Positions 31,826-40,227 of a stretch of DNA of 63,680 nt are shown in pieces (within the stretch, counting starts at the first letter, position 1; every line of letters begins with the position of its first letter). The notes under the pieces were generated by a model. That model was not told where the DNA came from, did no database searches, and saw only the letters and a list, made by a program, of their open reading frames with translations. Both the position numbers and the translations under genes were made by a program. The stretch is from Firmicutes bacterium UBA1422 (GTDB taxonomy: Bacteria > Bacillota > Clostridia > Peptostreptococcales > Anaerovoracaceae): contig DBPK01000001.1 in assembly GCA_002304835.1 (NCBI GenBank), positions 148,157 through 211,836 on the forward strand, given 5' to 3'.

Positions 31826-34456
31826 ATGGAAAAACTGGGACTTAACAAACTGAGGGAAATGTTTCTGAGCTTTTATGAAGAAAAGGGACATTACAGACGT
31901 AAAAGCTTCCCGCTGATACCGCAGAACGACAAGAGTCTTCTTATAATAAATTCGGGGATGGCACCGCTGAAGCCATATTTTTCAGGTGAAGAAACACCAC
32001 CGGCCAGCAGAATGTGCACATGTCAAAAATGCATTAGGACTGCCGATATAGAAAATGTCGGCCATACTGCCCGCCACGGTACTTTTTTTGAAATGCTGGG
32101 AAGCTTTTCTTTTGGTGATTACTTCAAAAAAGAATCCATAATCTGGGGATGGGAATTCATTACTGATGTGCTCAATATGCCCAAGGACAAAATATGGGTC
32201 TCCGTTTATGAGGAAGATGATGAAGCCTATGAAATATGGGATAAGATAATAGGGATGCCCAAAGAAAAAATAGTCAAGCTGGGCAAAGAAGATAATTTTT
32301 GGGAAATAGGAACGGGTCCCTGCGGACCATGTTCAGAGATATATTTTGACCGGGGAGAAGAATACGGGTGCAGTAAGGAAGACTGCAAGCCCGGATGTGA
32401 ATGCGACAGATACATCGAATTCTGGAACCATGTTTTTACACAGTATGACAACAAAGGAGACGGCACATATGAAGATCTGGCAAAGAAAAACATTGACACG
32501 GGCCTGGGACTTGAGAGACTGGCATGCATAATGCAAGATGTGGACTCAATTTTTGCCGTCGATACCATAAAATATGTCCTTGATGCGGTTTCAGAGAAAT
32601 GCGGAATAAATTATCAGAACGGTGAAGCAGAAAGCGATGTTTCCATGAGGATAATAACCGATCATATACGTTCAGCAACTTTCATGATCGGAGACAAAAT
32701 AACTCCCGGGAACGAAGGCAGGGGATATGTCCTAAGAAGACTTATCAGAAGAGCTTCAAGGCATGGAAGAAAACTGGGGATAGAAGGATCCTTCCTTTCG
32801 GAACTGGCGGGTAAAGTCATAGATACTTCAGGCGGAGCTTATCCGGAGATGGAAGAGCAGAGACTTTTCATAGGCAAAATAATAAAGATAGAAGAAGAGA
32901 AATTCAGCGATACCCTTATGCAGGGTCTCAGCATCATTGAAAGACTTTTCAGATTCGAAACCCCGGAAGAGATGTCTGCTGAAAAGAAGATACTGCCCGG
33001 AGATATAGTATTCAAGCTGCATGACACTTACGGATTCCCTTACGATATAACAGAAGAAATATGCATGGAAAAAGGATATGAAGTAGATAAGGAAGGCTTT
33101 GATATTCTTATGAAGCAGCAGAAAGAAGCCGGCCATAAAGATGCGGCTTCCGAGGATGTGGGCTGGCATAAAGTGTCTCTTGATCATCTTGCAAAGGGCA
33201 GTACGGTTTTCACCGGATATGAGAATGTTATGGACAAGGGCATAATAAGTGCCATCGTAAAGGAAAAGGAACCCGTTGATTTTCTCGATGCAGGAGAGAC
33301 CGGTTTTGCAGTTCTTGATAAGACTCCTTTTTATGCGGAAAGCGGCGGACAGTCTTCAGACTACGGCATGATTTTCAATGATATGTTCAGTGCGGAAGTT
33401 ATGGAAGTCATAAAGATGCAGGGAGTATATTTTCATAAGGTCAATGTCAAAAAAGGCAGGATGAAGGTCTATACGGGGGTGGACGCTCTTGTTTCAGAGC
33501 CCCTCAGAAACTGTTCTTCAAGGAATCATACCGGAACGCACATACTCCATAAGGCATTGAGAGAAGTCTTGGGAGAACATGTACAGCAGGCCGGATCTGC
33601 TGTTACACCAAAGAGTCTCAGGTTCGACTTCAACCACTATGAAGCAATGACCAAAGAGCAGCTTGAAGAAACCGAGAAGATAGTCAACGACAAAATCAAT
33701 CTTTTTCTTCCCGTAACAGTTGAAGAAATGTCCGTAAAGGATGCAAAAAAATCAGGAGCCGTGGGATTGTTTGAGGAAAAATACGGAGATACGGTCCGCG
33801 TGGTTTCTGTAGGTGACTACAGCAAGGAACTGTGCGGAGGTATCCATGTGAAAAATTCCGGACAGATAGGAGCAATGAGGATCGTTTCTGAGACCGGGAT
33901 AGCATCGGGCGTTAGAAGGATAGAGGCGGTAACAGGAACTTATGTACTTAAGATGCTCAAAGATAACCAGACCGAGATCAATGCTGCTGCCGGCATATTA
34001 AAGACTTCACCGGAGCTTCTCACCGAAAAAATATCAGCCTTGATGGAAGAAAACAGAGCCAATAAAAAAGAACTGGATGATTTCAGGAAGAAGGCAATCG
34101 ATACAGTTTCCGACAAACTGATGGAAGATTCAAAGGAGATAAACGGTGTAACACTGATAACAAGATCATTCAAAAACTACAGTATCGATGATATGCGCAG
34201 GATCTCCGACGAGGTCAGAGCAAAAAACAGGAATGTGGTCCTGGTATTGGCGGCGGAAAATGAAGATAAAGCTACTTTCCTGGTATCTCTTACTGAGGAT
34301 CTGGTTTCAAAAGGATATCATGCGGGTAAAATGATAAAAGAGATAGCAAAAGCAGCCGGTGGAGGTGGAGGCGGAAAGGCCGATATGGCTCAGGCAGGAG
34401 CCAAAGACATATCTAAAATTCACGAAGCCTTCACAGTCGCTGAGACTTTATTGTGA
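31826..34456 (+). CDS. alaS: Alanyl-tRNA synthetase
   Basis: An 876-residue, full-length enzyme. The class II core has NSGMAPLKPYFSG, RHGTFFEMLGSFSFGDYFK (motif 2 region) and GTGPCGPCSEIYFD, and NIDTGLGLERL (motif 3). The editing domain shows HTGTHILHKALRE and ELCGGIHVKNSG, which supply the zinc-binding His/Cys residues that clear mischarged Ser/Gly-tRNA. The C-Ala domain ends with GGGGGGKADMAQAGAKD. There is a small Cys-rich insert, GCSKEDCKPGCECDRY, as seen in clostridial AlaRS. It charges tRNA-Ala. GGAGGAAAGAAAATAC precedes ATG 31826. It is followed by ireB and ruvX, the standard Firmicutes order. Confidence 0.97.
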   Translation: MEKLGLNKLREMFLSFYEEKGHYRRKSFPLIPQNDKSLLIINSGMAPLKPYFSGEETPPASRMCTCQKCIRTADIENVGHTARHGTFFEMLGSFSFGDYFKKESIIWGWEFITDVLNMPKDKIWVSVYEEDDEAYEIWDKIIGMPKEKIVKLGKEDNFWEIGTGPCGPCSEIYFDRGEEYGCSKEDCKPGCECDRYIEFWNHVFTQYDNKGDGTYEDLAKKNIDTGLGLERLACIMQDVDSIFAVDTIKYVLDAVSEKCGINYQNGEAESDVSMRIITDHIRSATFMIGDKITPGNEGRGYVLRRLIRRASRHGRKLGIEGSFLSELAGKVIDTSGGAYPEMEEQRLFIGKIIKIEEEKFSDTLMQGLSIIERLFRFETPEEMSAEKKILPGDIVFKLHDTYGFPYDITEEICMEKGYEVDKEGFDILMKQQKEAGHKDAASEDVGWHKVSLDHLAKGSTVFTGYENVMDKGIISAIVKEKEPVDFLDAGETGFAVLDKTPFYAESGGQSSDYGMIFNDMFSAEVMEVIKMQGVYFHKVNVKKGRMKVYTGVDALVSEPLRNCSSRNHTGTHILHKALREVLGEHVQQAGSAVTPKSLRFDFNHYEAMTKEQLEETEKIVNDKINLFLPVTVEEMSVKDAKKSGAVGLFEEKYGDTVRVVSVGDYSKELCGGIHVKNSGQIGAMRIVSETGIASGVRRIEAVTGTYVLKMLKDNQTEINAAAGILKTSPELLTEKISALMEENRANKKELDDFRKKAIDTVSDKLMEDSKEINGVTLITRSFKNYSIDDMRRISDEVRAKNRNVVLVLAAENEDKATFLVSLTEDLVSKGYHAGKMIKEIAKAAGGGGGGKADMAQAGAKDISKIHEAFTVAETLL

Positions 34457-34479
34457 TATAATGACAAAAGTGTTATAAT
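34451..34479 (+). promoter_or_regulatory. Promoter of ireB, overlapping the alaS stop codon
   Basis: TTGTGA (34451-34456), 17-bp spacer, TATAAT (34474-34479). It gives ireB its own promoter independent of alaS. Confidence 0.6.
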
Positions 34480-34542
34480 AATAAAAAATTCGGAAAACAT
34501 ACGCAAACAAAATGATTTGAGGAAGAAAGAAAGGAGTGATTC

Positions 34543-34803
34543 ATGATGGATAAGAGAGGTACCATTATGTTTGATAGTGTGGCCAAAAAGGATCAGATGA
34601 CGACCAGAGAACTCCTTGAGCAAGTCTACGAAGCCCTTGACGAGAAGGGTTACAACGCCATCGACCAGATAGTGGGTTATATTTTGTCCGGAGATCCTTC
34701 ATACATAACCAGCCACAAAAATGCAAGAAACATAATAAAACAGGTAGACAGAGATGATCTTACAGAAGAGATCGTCAAGGCATTCCTCGGAAAAGAAAAA
34801 TAG
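34543..34803 (+). CDS. ireB: IreB family regulatory protein (UPF0297/YrzL)
   Basis: An 86-residue protein with the family pattern: TTRELLEQVYEALDEKGYNA, IDQIVGYILSGDPSYITSHK and NARNIIKQVDRDDLTEEIVK. In Enterococcus the homologue IreB is phosphorylated by the PASTA kinase IreK and affects cephalosporin resistance. The N-terminal Thr-rich stretch (RGTIMFDSVAKKDQMTT) would be the place for such phosphorylation (inference). AAAGGAGTGATTC precedes ATG 34543; ATG 34546 is also possible. It sits between alaS and ruvX as usual in Firmicutes. Confidence 0.92.
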   Translation: MMDKRGTIMFDSVAKKDQMTTRELLEQVYEALDEKGYNAIDQIVGYILSGDPSYITSHKNARNIIKQVDRDDLTEEIVKAFLGKEK

Positions 34804-34814
34804 AATAAGAAGCC

Positions 34815-34844
34815 AAAAGACGGGAGCGACCCCGTCTTTTTTTG
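34815..34844 (+). terminator. Intrinsic terminator after ireB
   Basis: AAAAGACGGG (34815-34824), loop AGCGAC, CCCGTCTTTT (34831-34840), continued by TTT. The T-run also serves as the start of the next promoter. Confidence 0.9.
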
Positions 34845-34873
34845 TTGCTATAAATATAAAATAAAGATATAAT
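34845..34873 (+). promoter_or_regulatory. Promoter of ruvX predicting a leaderless mRNA
   Basis: TTGCTA (34845-34850), 17-bp spacer, TATAAT (34868-34873). The ATG at 34880 lies 7 nt after the -10 box, which is where transcription would start. No ribosome binding site precedes it. Confidence 0.7.
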
Positions 34874-34879
34874 CTTGAT

Positions 34880-35317
34880 ATGAGAAAACTAGGGCTGGAT
34901 GTAGGGGATAAAACCATAGGTGTTGCAGTTAGCGATGAACTTCTGATAACTGCACAGGGCATTACTACAATTGAGCGTACCGGTATAAGGAAAGATGCGG
35001 ATAAAGTCATTGGCTTTGTTTCCGAATACAACTGTGATACTGTAGTTATAGGTTTGCCGTTGAGACTGGACGGATCAAACAGTTCTCAGACAGAAAAAGT
35101 ATGCAGTTTCGGAGATATGCTGAAAAACAAAATGCGCAGCACCGGCCTTTCTAAGGTTGCAGTAATATTTCAGGATGAACGTTTTACTACTTCTATTGCA
35201 GAAAAAGTCCTGATCGAGGCGGATTTGCGAAGGCAAAAGCGCAAAGAAGTCATCGATAAACAGGCGGCAGTTCTGATATTACAGGCATATCTTGATTCAC
35301 TGAAGAAAGGAGAATAA
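34880..35317 (+). CDS. ruvX: RuvX/YqgF family putative pre-16S rRNA nuclease
   Basis: A 145-residue RNase H-like protein: LGLDVGDKTIGVAVSDE carries the first metal-binding Asp, VVIGLPLRLDGSNSSQ follows, then the FQDERFTT block with the second acid and DKQAAVLILQAYLD near the C-terminus with the last Asp. The family matures the 5' end of 16S rRNA and was earlier described as a Holliday junction resolvase. The N-terminus begins right at the family start, so ATG 34880 is probably correct despite the missing ribosome binding site. The lipoprotein gene begins 1 nt after its stop. Confidence 0.93.
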   Translation: MRKLGLDVGDKTIGVAVSDELLITAQGITTIERTGIRKDADKVIGFVSEYNCDTVVIGLPLRLDGSNSSQTEKVCSFGDMLKNKMRSTGLSKVAVIFQDERFTTSIAEKVLIEADLRRQKRKEVIDKQAAVLILQAYLDSLKKGE

Positions 35318-35318
35318 T

Positions 35319-35735
35319 ATGATGAGAACTAAGAAGATCTTGTGGCTCACAGCCTTGATCACAATAACAGTAATGTTATTTGCCGCCTGCGGTGGAAATG
35401 ACATAATAGGGCAGTGGCAGCTTGATAAAGTGGTAATGAATGAAGAAGAATATGATGCAAAAGAGTTCTTAAGTATGTCAGGAGAGGATGAAGGAAAATC
35501 TAACACTTCTCTTGTGCTTGATTGCAAAGATGATGGTAAAGTATCAATAACAACAACCGTTTTGGGCGAAAGCGAAACGGCATCCGGCACATGGGAAAAA
35601 GGTGATGACGGATTTGTTATCACAATAGAAGGCGATGAAGCGAATGTAAAGGTTCAAGGGGATGAAATGAAAATGTCTATGCCTGAAGAACAGGCAGGGG
35701 GAATGGAAGTAGCACTCATATTTGAGAAGAAATAA
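35319..35735 (+). CDS. Small lipoprotein of unknown function
   Basis: A 138-residue protein with a lipoprotein signal (TALITITVMLFAAC; lipobox LFAA-C with Cys24), so it should be anchored outside the membrane by a diacylglyceryl-Cys. The mature part starts GGNDIIGQWQLDKVVMNEEE and has the alternating strands of a small lipocalin-like/DUF4923- or DUF5640-type beta-barrel (IIGQWQL; GTWEKGDDGFVITIEGDEAN). No enzyme motif is seen. AAAGGAGAATAAT precedes the start; it is likely co-transcribed with ruvX. Pairing with ruvX is not general in Firmicutes. Confidence 0.75.
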   Translation: MMRTKKILWLTALITITVMLFAACGGNDIIGQWQLDKVVMNEEEYDAKEFLSMSGEDEGKSNTSLVLDCKDDGKVSITTTVLGESETASGTWEKGDDGFVITIEGDEANVKVQGDEMKMSMPEEQAGGMEVALIFEKK

Positions 35736-35813
35736 AAGGGAAGAAGAATAAAGCTATGAAGGAATCAAAGCTTTTTCTTGGAGAAAAAGGGGAGATATCA
35801 TGAACTGTAAAAG

Positions 35814-35842
35814 TTGACATATCGATAAATGATGTTTATACT
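35814..35842 (+). promoter_or_regulatory. Strong promoter of the c-di-GMP riboswitch transcript
   Basis: TTGACA (35814-35819), 17-bp spacer, TATACT (35837-35842). Transcription would start about 10-15 nt before the riboswitch aptamer. Confidence 0.85.
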
Positions 35843-35859
35843 TAAATCAATAAAAAATA

Positions 35860-35946
35860 TTCATTAATGGCAAAGCAGGAGAAATCCTGTGACGCAAAGC
35901 CAAGGGTCTAAACCGAAAGGTATGATAGCCGGTTGCCGCAGATAGT
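35860..35946 (+). promoter_or_regulatory. Cyclic di-GMP class I (GEMM-I) riboswitch
   Basis: All hallmarks can be read in order: GGCAAAGC, the hairpin AGGA-GAAA-TCCT with its GNRA tetraloop, the conserved TGACGCAAAGCC joining strand, the tetraloop-receptor hairpin TCTAAACCGAAAGGTATG, then ATAGCCGGTTGCC, which closes the P1 stem with GGC. It is followed by an intrinsic terminator before the secreted-protein gene, so c-di-GMP should set the level of read-through. The sign (on or off) was not determined. Confidence 0.93.
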
Positions 35947-35975
35947 TTACAGCTATTAGCGAAAAGAAAAAAAGC

Positions 35976-36008
35976 AAACGACTGTCAAAAAACCGACAGT
36001 CGTTTTTA
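35976..36008 (+). terminator. Riboswitch expression-platform terminator
   Basis: AAACGACTGTC (35976-35986), loop of 8 nt, GACAGTCGTTT (35995-36005) followed by TT. It lies between the GEMM aptamer and the secreted-protein gene. Confidence 0.9.
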
Positions 36009-36058
36009 GTTTATCAAATTATTTTAAGAAACAGATTTATTCGGAGGGAGGGAAGAAA

Positions 36059-37564
36059 ATGAAATTAAGGAAAACAGTAAGGGTTATTGCTGTTGCCATG
36101 GCAGTAATAGTCGGAGTAGGCATAGGGCCTGCTATGATGCCCGGGGGAGTGGCCTTAGCAGAAGTGCCAGCAGGGGCTGAATTGACAGTAGGAGGAATCG
36201 CCGTTCTGGATGATGGAGCTGTGGCAGAAGATTCCCAGTTGAATGAAGACGGGGAAGGTTGGGCATACGATTCTGACACTAATACATTGGCTTTGAATAA
36301 TTATAATGTAGACCAAGCATCTATTACAGGGTCTTCACTGGGAGATCTGATCATTACTGTTGAGGGACAGTGTACATTAGATAACGGCATTGATGTTTCT
36401 AGCGGTTCTGATAATAATATTACCATAAAGGGAACAGGCGAGTTTTCAACTTTAATTTTGAGTAATACTAACTGGCACGGACTTTATGTTAGAAATGCAG
36501 ATCTGACAATTGGCACAGGCAATGATTATTTATGGTTTGAAGCAGATGTATCAAGTACTGATAACTCTCAAGATGTCAATGGAGGAGTATTTGCAATAAA
36601 ATCAGATGGTACAACAACAGTAAATAGCGGAACACAGATGCTGACAATTTTACATGGCCAAAACTATGATTCTCCTTCCGTTGGAACAGGTGGAGCTATT
36701 TTTGCTACAGGAGGTATCGTAATAAACAATGCCAGTGTAAATGCTGTTATCAACAAGGATTCCGGGATCGCTCATGGTGTTTCTGTCGGCAGTGGCACAA
36801 CAATATCAGTTAATGGAGATTCCTGGTTTTCTGCGGAATGTAATGGTAACAGTAGCGAAACAACAGCCCTGGGAATTACCGATGAAAATCAATTGGTATT
36901 AGGATCCGGTCTAAAAAAAGAAAACAATTGGGGAACGAACAACAGCACTATACTGGCGGCAAAACAGATAGATGTTGCATACCCTGTTCCGGATATAACA
37001 GCAGTTCCCAGGTCTGCCACATATTATTACGGTGCGGCAGCAGTTCCCATAAGGATAACAGCAGCAAATAAGGCAGGAGTTACAGGATCATTATGGTATG
37101 GATGGTTCAAGGGCAGAAATCAGAGCAATATGAACTGGATAAACACAAATGGTTCCGTTAATTATATCACTCCTTCCACAAAAACCATTGGCAGAACTTA
37201 TTATAAAGTTTTTGTCAGTAGCGGAAATTACGGCAGATTAACATCAAGAACGGTGACTGTTGATGTTAAAGTACCGACACCCGCAAAGACCGGTATTGCT
37301 AAAATATACAAGTCGGGGTCAAAAAATCTGATAATTAAATGGAAAAAAATCTCGAATGCCACGGGCTATAAGATCTATATGGCCACAAAAAAGAAGGGGA
37401 CATACAAACTTATAAAGACAGTAAACAAAAATTCTGTCACTTCATATAAAAAGACAAAACTGAAAAAAGGAAAGACTTACTATTTCAAGATCAAGACATA
37501 CAGGACTATCCAGAACGTCACAGCAACAAGCGGATATTCCAAGATGAAATATAAGAAGAGGTAA
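36059..37564 (+). CDS. Secreted beta-rich surface protein with C-terminal fibronectin-type III domain
   Basis: A 501-residue protein. The signal peptide is residues ~1-34 (VIAVAMAVIVGVGIGPAMMP, cleavage near ALA-EV). The next ~270 residues are Gly/Asn/Thr/Ser-rich short strands (DNNITIKGTGEFSTLILSN; GGIVINNASVNAVINK) like beta-helix or carbohydrate-binding repeats of gut and oral Clostridia. A middle domain follows (RSATYYYGAAAVPIRIT), then a ~90-residue Lys-rich Fn3 module (KWKKISNATGYKIYMATKKK; YYFKIKTYR). There is no LPxTG or membrane anchor; the very basic C-terminus may hold it to wall polymers. It is controlled by the c-di-GMP riboswitch upstream, which suggests a matrix or attachment role (inference). 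GGAGGGAGGGAAGAAA precedes the ATG. Confidence 0.8.
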   Translation: MKLRKTVRVIAVAMAVIVGVGIGPAMMPGGVALAEVPAGAELTVGGIAVLDDGAVAEDSQLNEDGEGWAYDSDTNTLALNNYNVDQASITGSSLGDLIITVEGQCTLDNGIDVSSGSDNNITIKGTGEFSTLILSNTNWHGLYVRNADLTIGTGNDYLWFEADVSSTDNSQDVNGGVFAIKSDGTTTVNSGTQMLTILHGQNYDSPSVGTGGAIFATGGIVINNASVNAVINKDSGIAHGVSVGSGTTISVNGDSWFSAECNGNSSETTALGITDENQLVLGSGLKKENNWGTNNSTILAAKQIDVAYPVPDITAVPRSATYYYGAAAVPIRITAANKAGVTGSLWYGWFKGRNQSNMNWINTNGSVNYITPSTKTIGRTYYKVFVSSGNYGRLTSRTVTVDVKVPTPAKTGIAKIYKSGSKNLIIKWKKISNATGYKIYMATKKKGTYKLIKTVNKNSVTSYKKTKLKKGKTYYFKIKTYRTIQNVTATSGYSKMKYKKR

Positions 37565-37636
37565 TACAAAAGCAAAGACGAATAAAAATATAATGAGATA
37601 ACACGAAGGCAAAGATGCACAAAAATATAATAATGA

Positions 37637-37675
37637 AAAAAATAGAGCAGGGAATCATGACTTGCTCTATTTTAT
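37637..37675 (+). terminator. Terminator after the riboswitch-controlled gene
   Basis: AAAATAGAGCA (37639-37649) pairs with TGCTCTATTTT (37663-37673), followed by ATTAT; A/T runs flank both sides. Confidence 0.8.
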
Positions 37676-37709
37676 TATCAACAATAATAAGAATTGATTA
37701 TTGAAGAAC

Positions 37710-37738
37710 TTGTTTTGATCTAAGATATTTAGTATAGT
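37710..37738 (+). promoter_or_regulatory. Promoter of the BspA-like gene
   Basis: TTGTTT (37710-37715), 17-bp spacer, TATAGT (37733-37738), 35 nt before the GTG start. No riboswitch is present in this short leader. Confidence 0.6.
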
Positions 37739-37772
37739 AAAGTATATAACATTGAATAGGGAGGCACGGAAC

Positions 37773-39260
37773 GTGTTTGATTTCACCATCACAATAAAAA
37801 CAAGAATATTGGTAATTTTGCTGACGGTAATATTTTGCTTTACAAGTCTTATAGCAACAGCTGATGCTGTGTCAAGACCAAAAGCCCCGGGGAGCATAAA
37901 GGTTACAAGACTAAGCGATACGAGCGCAAAGGTGACATGGAAAAAAGTTAGTAAAGCGAAGGGTTATGTTATTTACCAAAAGAAAAACAGCGGCAAGTAC
38001 AAAAAAATCAAAACCATAAAAAAAGGAAGTATAAGAAAATGGACGGCAAAAAAACTCGGCAAAAATAATACTTACAGGTATAAGATAAAAGCATATAAGA
38101 AATACGGTACAAATAAGGTATATTCTCGCTATTCCAAAGGGGTAAGATTAAACCCGGTTGTAACACCAAAACCAGCACCAAAACCAGCACCGCCTGATTA
38201 TGGAACCGTCCTGAACGAATGGGCCATAGGTTCTGATGAAGAAGCAGGGGAAGTATACGATGTTGATAAGGCAAATGAAAATGTTACGGCAACCATGTAT
38301 TCCAGAGGCGTTCTTCTTATAAAAGGAACAGCTGCAGGAAATGATGACTGCATGTATGGTGAAGGTGAAATCAATATGCCCTGGCTGCAAGAAGGTTATT
38401 CAGAGCAAATAACAAAAGTTTTATTCAGGGATATAGAACCCACTAATATTGATTTTTGGTTTGCCGGATGCACAGCTCTTACGGGAAGGGGCAATGTCCC
38501 GGATAGTGTAACAGATATGAGTTATACCTTTGCAGGCTGCACAGGTATCACGGATCTTTCCCAACTCACCATACCCGACGGCGTAACCAATATGCAGGGG
38601 ACCTTTTGGGGATGCAATAATCTAACTGATATAAGCGGATTTATCATACCGGATAGTGTAACCGATATGAGTTCTGCATTTTACGGCTGCAGCGGTCTAA
38701 CTGATATAAGCGGATTTATCATACCGGACAGTGCAATTTATATGAACGGAACATTTGAAGGTTGCACAGGAATAACAGACCTTAGTGGACTTACTATACC
38801 GGATAGTGCAACCGAAATGGATTTTACATTCAGAAGTTGCACAGGAATAACAGACCTGGATGGTTTTAGTATACCCGATAGCGTGAGTAATATGATGGGA
38901 ACATTTGAGGGCTGCAGCGGCATAACAACTTTGAGTGGGCTTGTTATATCAGATAATGTAACCAATATGACCCAAACATTTTACGGCTGCAGCGGCATAA
39001 CAGATCTTGCCGGCCTTGCCATTCCGGATAGTGTAACCCATATGGGGACAACATTTTACGGATGCACTAAGCTGGGAGGCACAATGACGATAAACGGAAA
39101 CCCATCGAGTTATGTTTCTTGTTTCCAAAACGCAGCAACAGATGCATCCTCAACAGGAGTAACTGTAGACTATACAGCGGCATGTACCAACATAGATAAT
39201 ATAATAGCAACCAAATCTGGGGGATCCAAAATAGAAAAAGGGTCATTGATAATGCCATAA
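37773..39260 (+). CDS. Secreted BspA-type leucine-rich-repeat surface protein with N-terminal Fn3 module
   Basis: A 495-residue protein. After a signal peptide (ILVILLTVIFCFTSLIATADA) comes a Lys-rich Fn3 module (KVTWKKVSKAKGYVIYQKKN; YRYKIKAYKKYG) much like the one ending the neighbouring secreted protein, a short Pro-rich linker (TPKPAPKPAPP), then ~9 Treponema/BspA-type LRRs of ~23-26 residues with the pattern IPDSVTDM--TFxGCxGITDLSG. DUF285/BspA proteins of this kind act as adhesins. There is no sorting signal. GTG 37773 is chosen because GGGAGG is 8 nt upstream and the signal peptide then begins at once; TTG 37752 would put the ribosome binding site inside the gene. Confidence 0.85.
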   Translation: MFDFTITIKTRILVILLTVIFCFTSLIATADAVSRPKAPGSIKVTRLSDTSAKVTWKKVSKAKGYVIYQKKNSGKYKKIKTIKKGSIRKWTAKKLGKNNTYRYKIKAYKKYGTNKVYSRYSKGVRLNPVVTPKPAPKPAPPDYGTVLNEWAIGSDEEAGEVYDVDKANENVTATMYSRGVLLIKGTAAGNDDCMYGEGEINMPWLQEGYSEQITKVLFRDIEPTNIDFWFAGCTALTGRGNVPDSVTDMSYTFAGCTGITDLSQLTIPDGVTNMQGTFWGCNNLTDISGFIIPDSVTDMSSAFYGCSGLTDISGFIIPDSAIYMNGTFEGCTGITDLSGLTIPDSATEMDFTFRSCTGITDLDGFSIPDSVSNMMGTFEGCSGITTLSGLVISDNVTNMTQTFYGCSGITDLAGLAIPDSVTHMGTTFYGCTKLGGTMTINGNPSSYVSCFQNAATDASSTGVTVDYTAACTNIDNIIATKSGGSKIEKGSLIMP

Positions 39261-39280
39261 AAAACAGTATAATATTTGAC

Positions 39281-39313
39281 AAAAAGAACAGGATCTTTTA
39301 CCCTGTTCTTTTT
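39281..39313 (+). terminator. Terminator after the BspA-like gene
   Basis: AAAAAGAACAGG (39281-39292) pairs with CCTGTTCTTTTT (39302-39313). Confidence 0.88.
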
Positions 39314-39744
39314 AATAATCATATTAAATAGTAAAAAAAGAAACTGTTATTGATAAAATATAATTCAGTTTCTTTTTATTCATTTATTCTTCTTGTAGAG
39401 GAAGGGGGACTAGAAAAAACCGTGAGGAAGTGTGAGAAGGTGCAGAGGAAGAAACAAATCATGGATAGATAACTATTCCTAAAATCATAATTTTCGGAAA
39501 TGATATGAAAATAAGATCCGTTCATTCACGTTTCTTCCACCTTTCTCTCGCCTTTGCCTGCAAACACAAGGTTTCCAAAGACAAAAAAAGCATACCTTAT
39601 GCATTTATCCGAGCTGCATCTGGTGACATCTCATGATCATGCCAGAATATATACTTCTTTTGTTTATCCCCTTACGCAACAAAAAAGCGAGGCTCTATTT
39701 TACGTTTTCAGCGATTTTATTTTTCTTTATGACCTGTGATACCT
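39314..39744. other. Intergenic region without a supported gene
   Basis: A second A/T-flanked hairpin, AAAAAGAAACTG (39335-39346) with CAGTTTCTTTTT (39366-39377), may act as a terminator. GGAAGAAAC (39447-39455) and GTTTCTTCC (39530-39538) form a distant inverted pair. A 61-codon open frame at 39554-39739 lacks a ribosome binding site and recognisable content. Confidence 0.4.
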
Positions 39745-40134
39745 TTAAATATCCACCGGTATACGGATCATCTGTCCCGGCTTAACCAAACCTGTGTCCA
39801 TGTCGTTTGCGGTCCTTATAATATGTACTGCCTGTCTGGTATCCATTTCTTCGCCCAGATATGTATCTGCTATATCCCATAAAGTATCTCCGGCAGAAAC
39901 TTCTACACTTACATATTTCTGCTGGGTCTGACCATTGGCATCATTGCCGCCCAAAATGAAATTACCGGCTGTTACAGTTATTACTGTGATAACAAGCATC
40001 AACATTATGATCTTGAATTTGGATAAGATATTTATGGCACCGGCAGAGCTTCTGCTACATGATGCATTGTTGCGGGAAACTCTGTGATTCCTTGATTTTG
40101 TTCTATTTATGTCATTATATATGTAAATACTCAT
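39745..40134 (-). CDS. yneA: YneA-like LysM membrane protein (probable SOS cell-division inhibitor)
   Basis: A 129-residue protein. A basic, Ser/Asn-rich cytoplasmic N-terminus (~45 residues) is followed by one membrane helix (IIMLMLVITVITVTAGNFIL) and an external LysM domain (VSVEVSAGDTLWDIADTYLG; LVKPGQMIRIPV). This is the layout of Bacillus YneA, a short-lived, SOS-induced suppressor of septum formation, and the three LexA-like boxes in its promoter fit that. lexA, usually divergent from yneA, is not adjacent. ATG 40134 is chosen because GGGGAGGTAAACCA precedes it; the longer open frame runs back through the promoter. The identity rests on layout plus regulation rather than close sequence likeness. 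Confidence 0.75.
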   Translation of the reverse strand: MSIYIYNDINRTKSRNHRVSRNNASCSRSSAGAINILSKFKIIMLMLVITVITVTAGNFILGGNDANGQTQQKYVSVEVSAGDTLWDIADTYLGEEMDTRQAVHIIRTANDMDTGLVKPGQMIRIPVDI

Positions 40135-40159
40135 TGGTTTACCTCCCCATGCCCTACCG

Positions 40160-40227
40160 AAACATTTGTTCTTTTTTAGAATATACGAATATTTGTTCGT
40201 TGTCAAGGGAAAATAAAACATTTGTTC
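40160..40227 (-). promoter_or_regulatory. SOS promoter with three LexA-type boxes
   Basis: Read on the minus strand, GAACAAATGTTT (40227-40216), GAACAAATATTC (40198-40187) and GAACAAATGTTT (40171-40160) each match the Gram-positive LexA pattern GAAC-N4-GTTC with one or two changes. The middle box, extended to the palindromic ends CGAA/TTCG, lies between -35 TTGACA (40206-40201) and a -10 TATTCT, 17 bp apart. The boxes are 27-29 bp apart. Confidence 0.85.
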
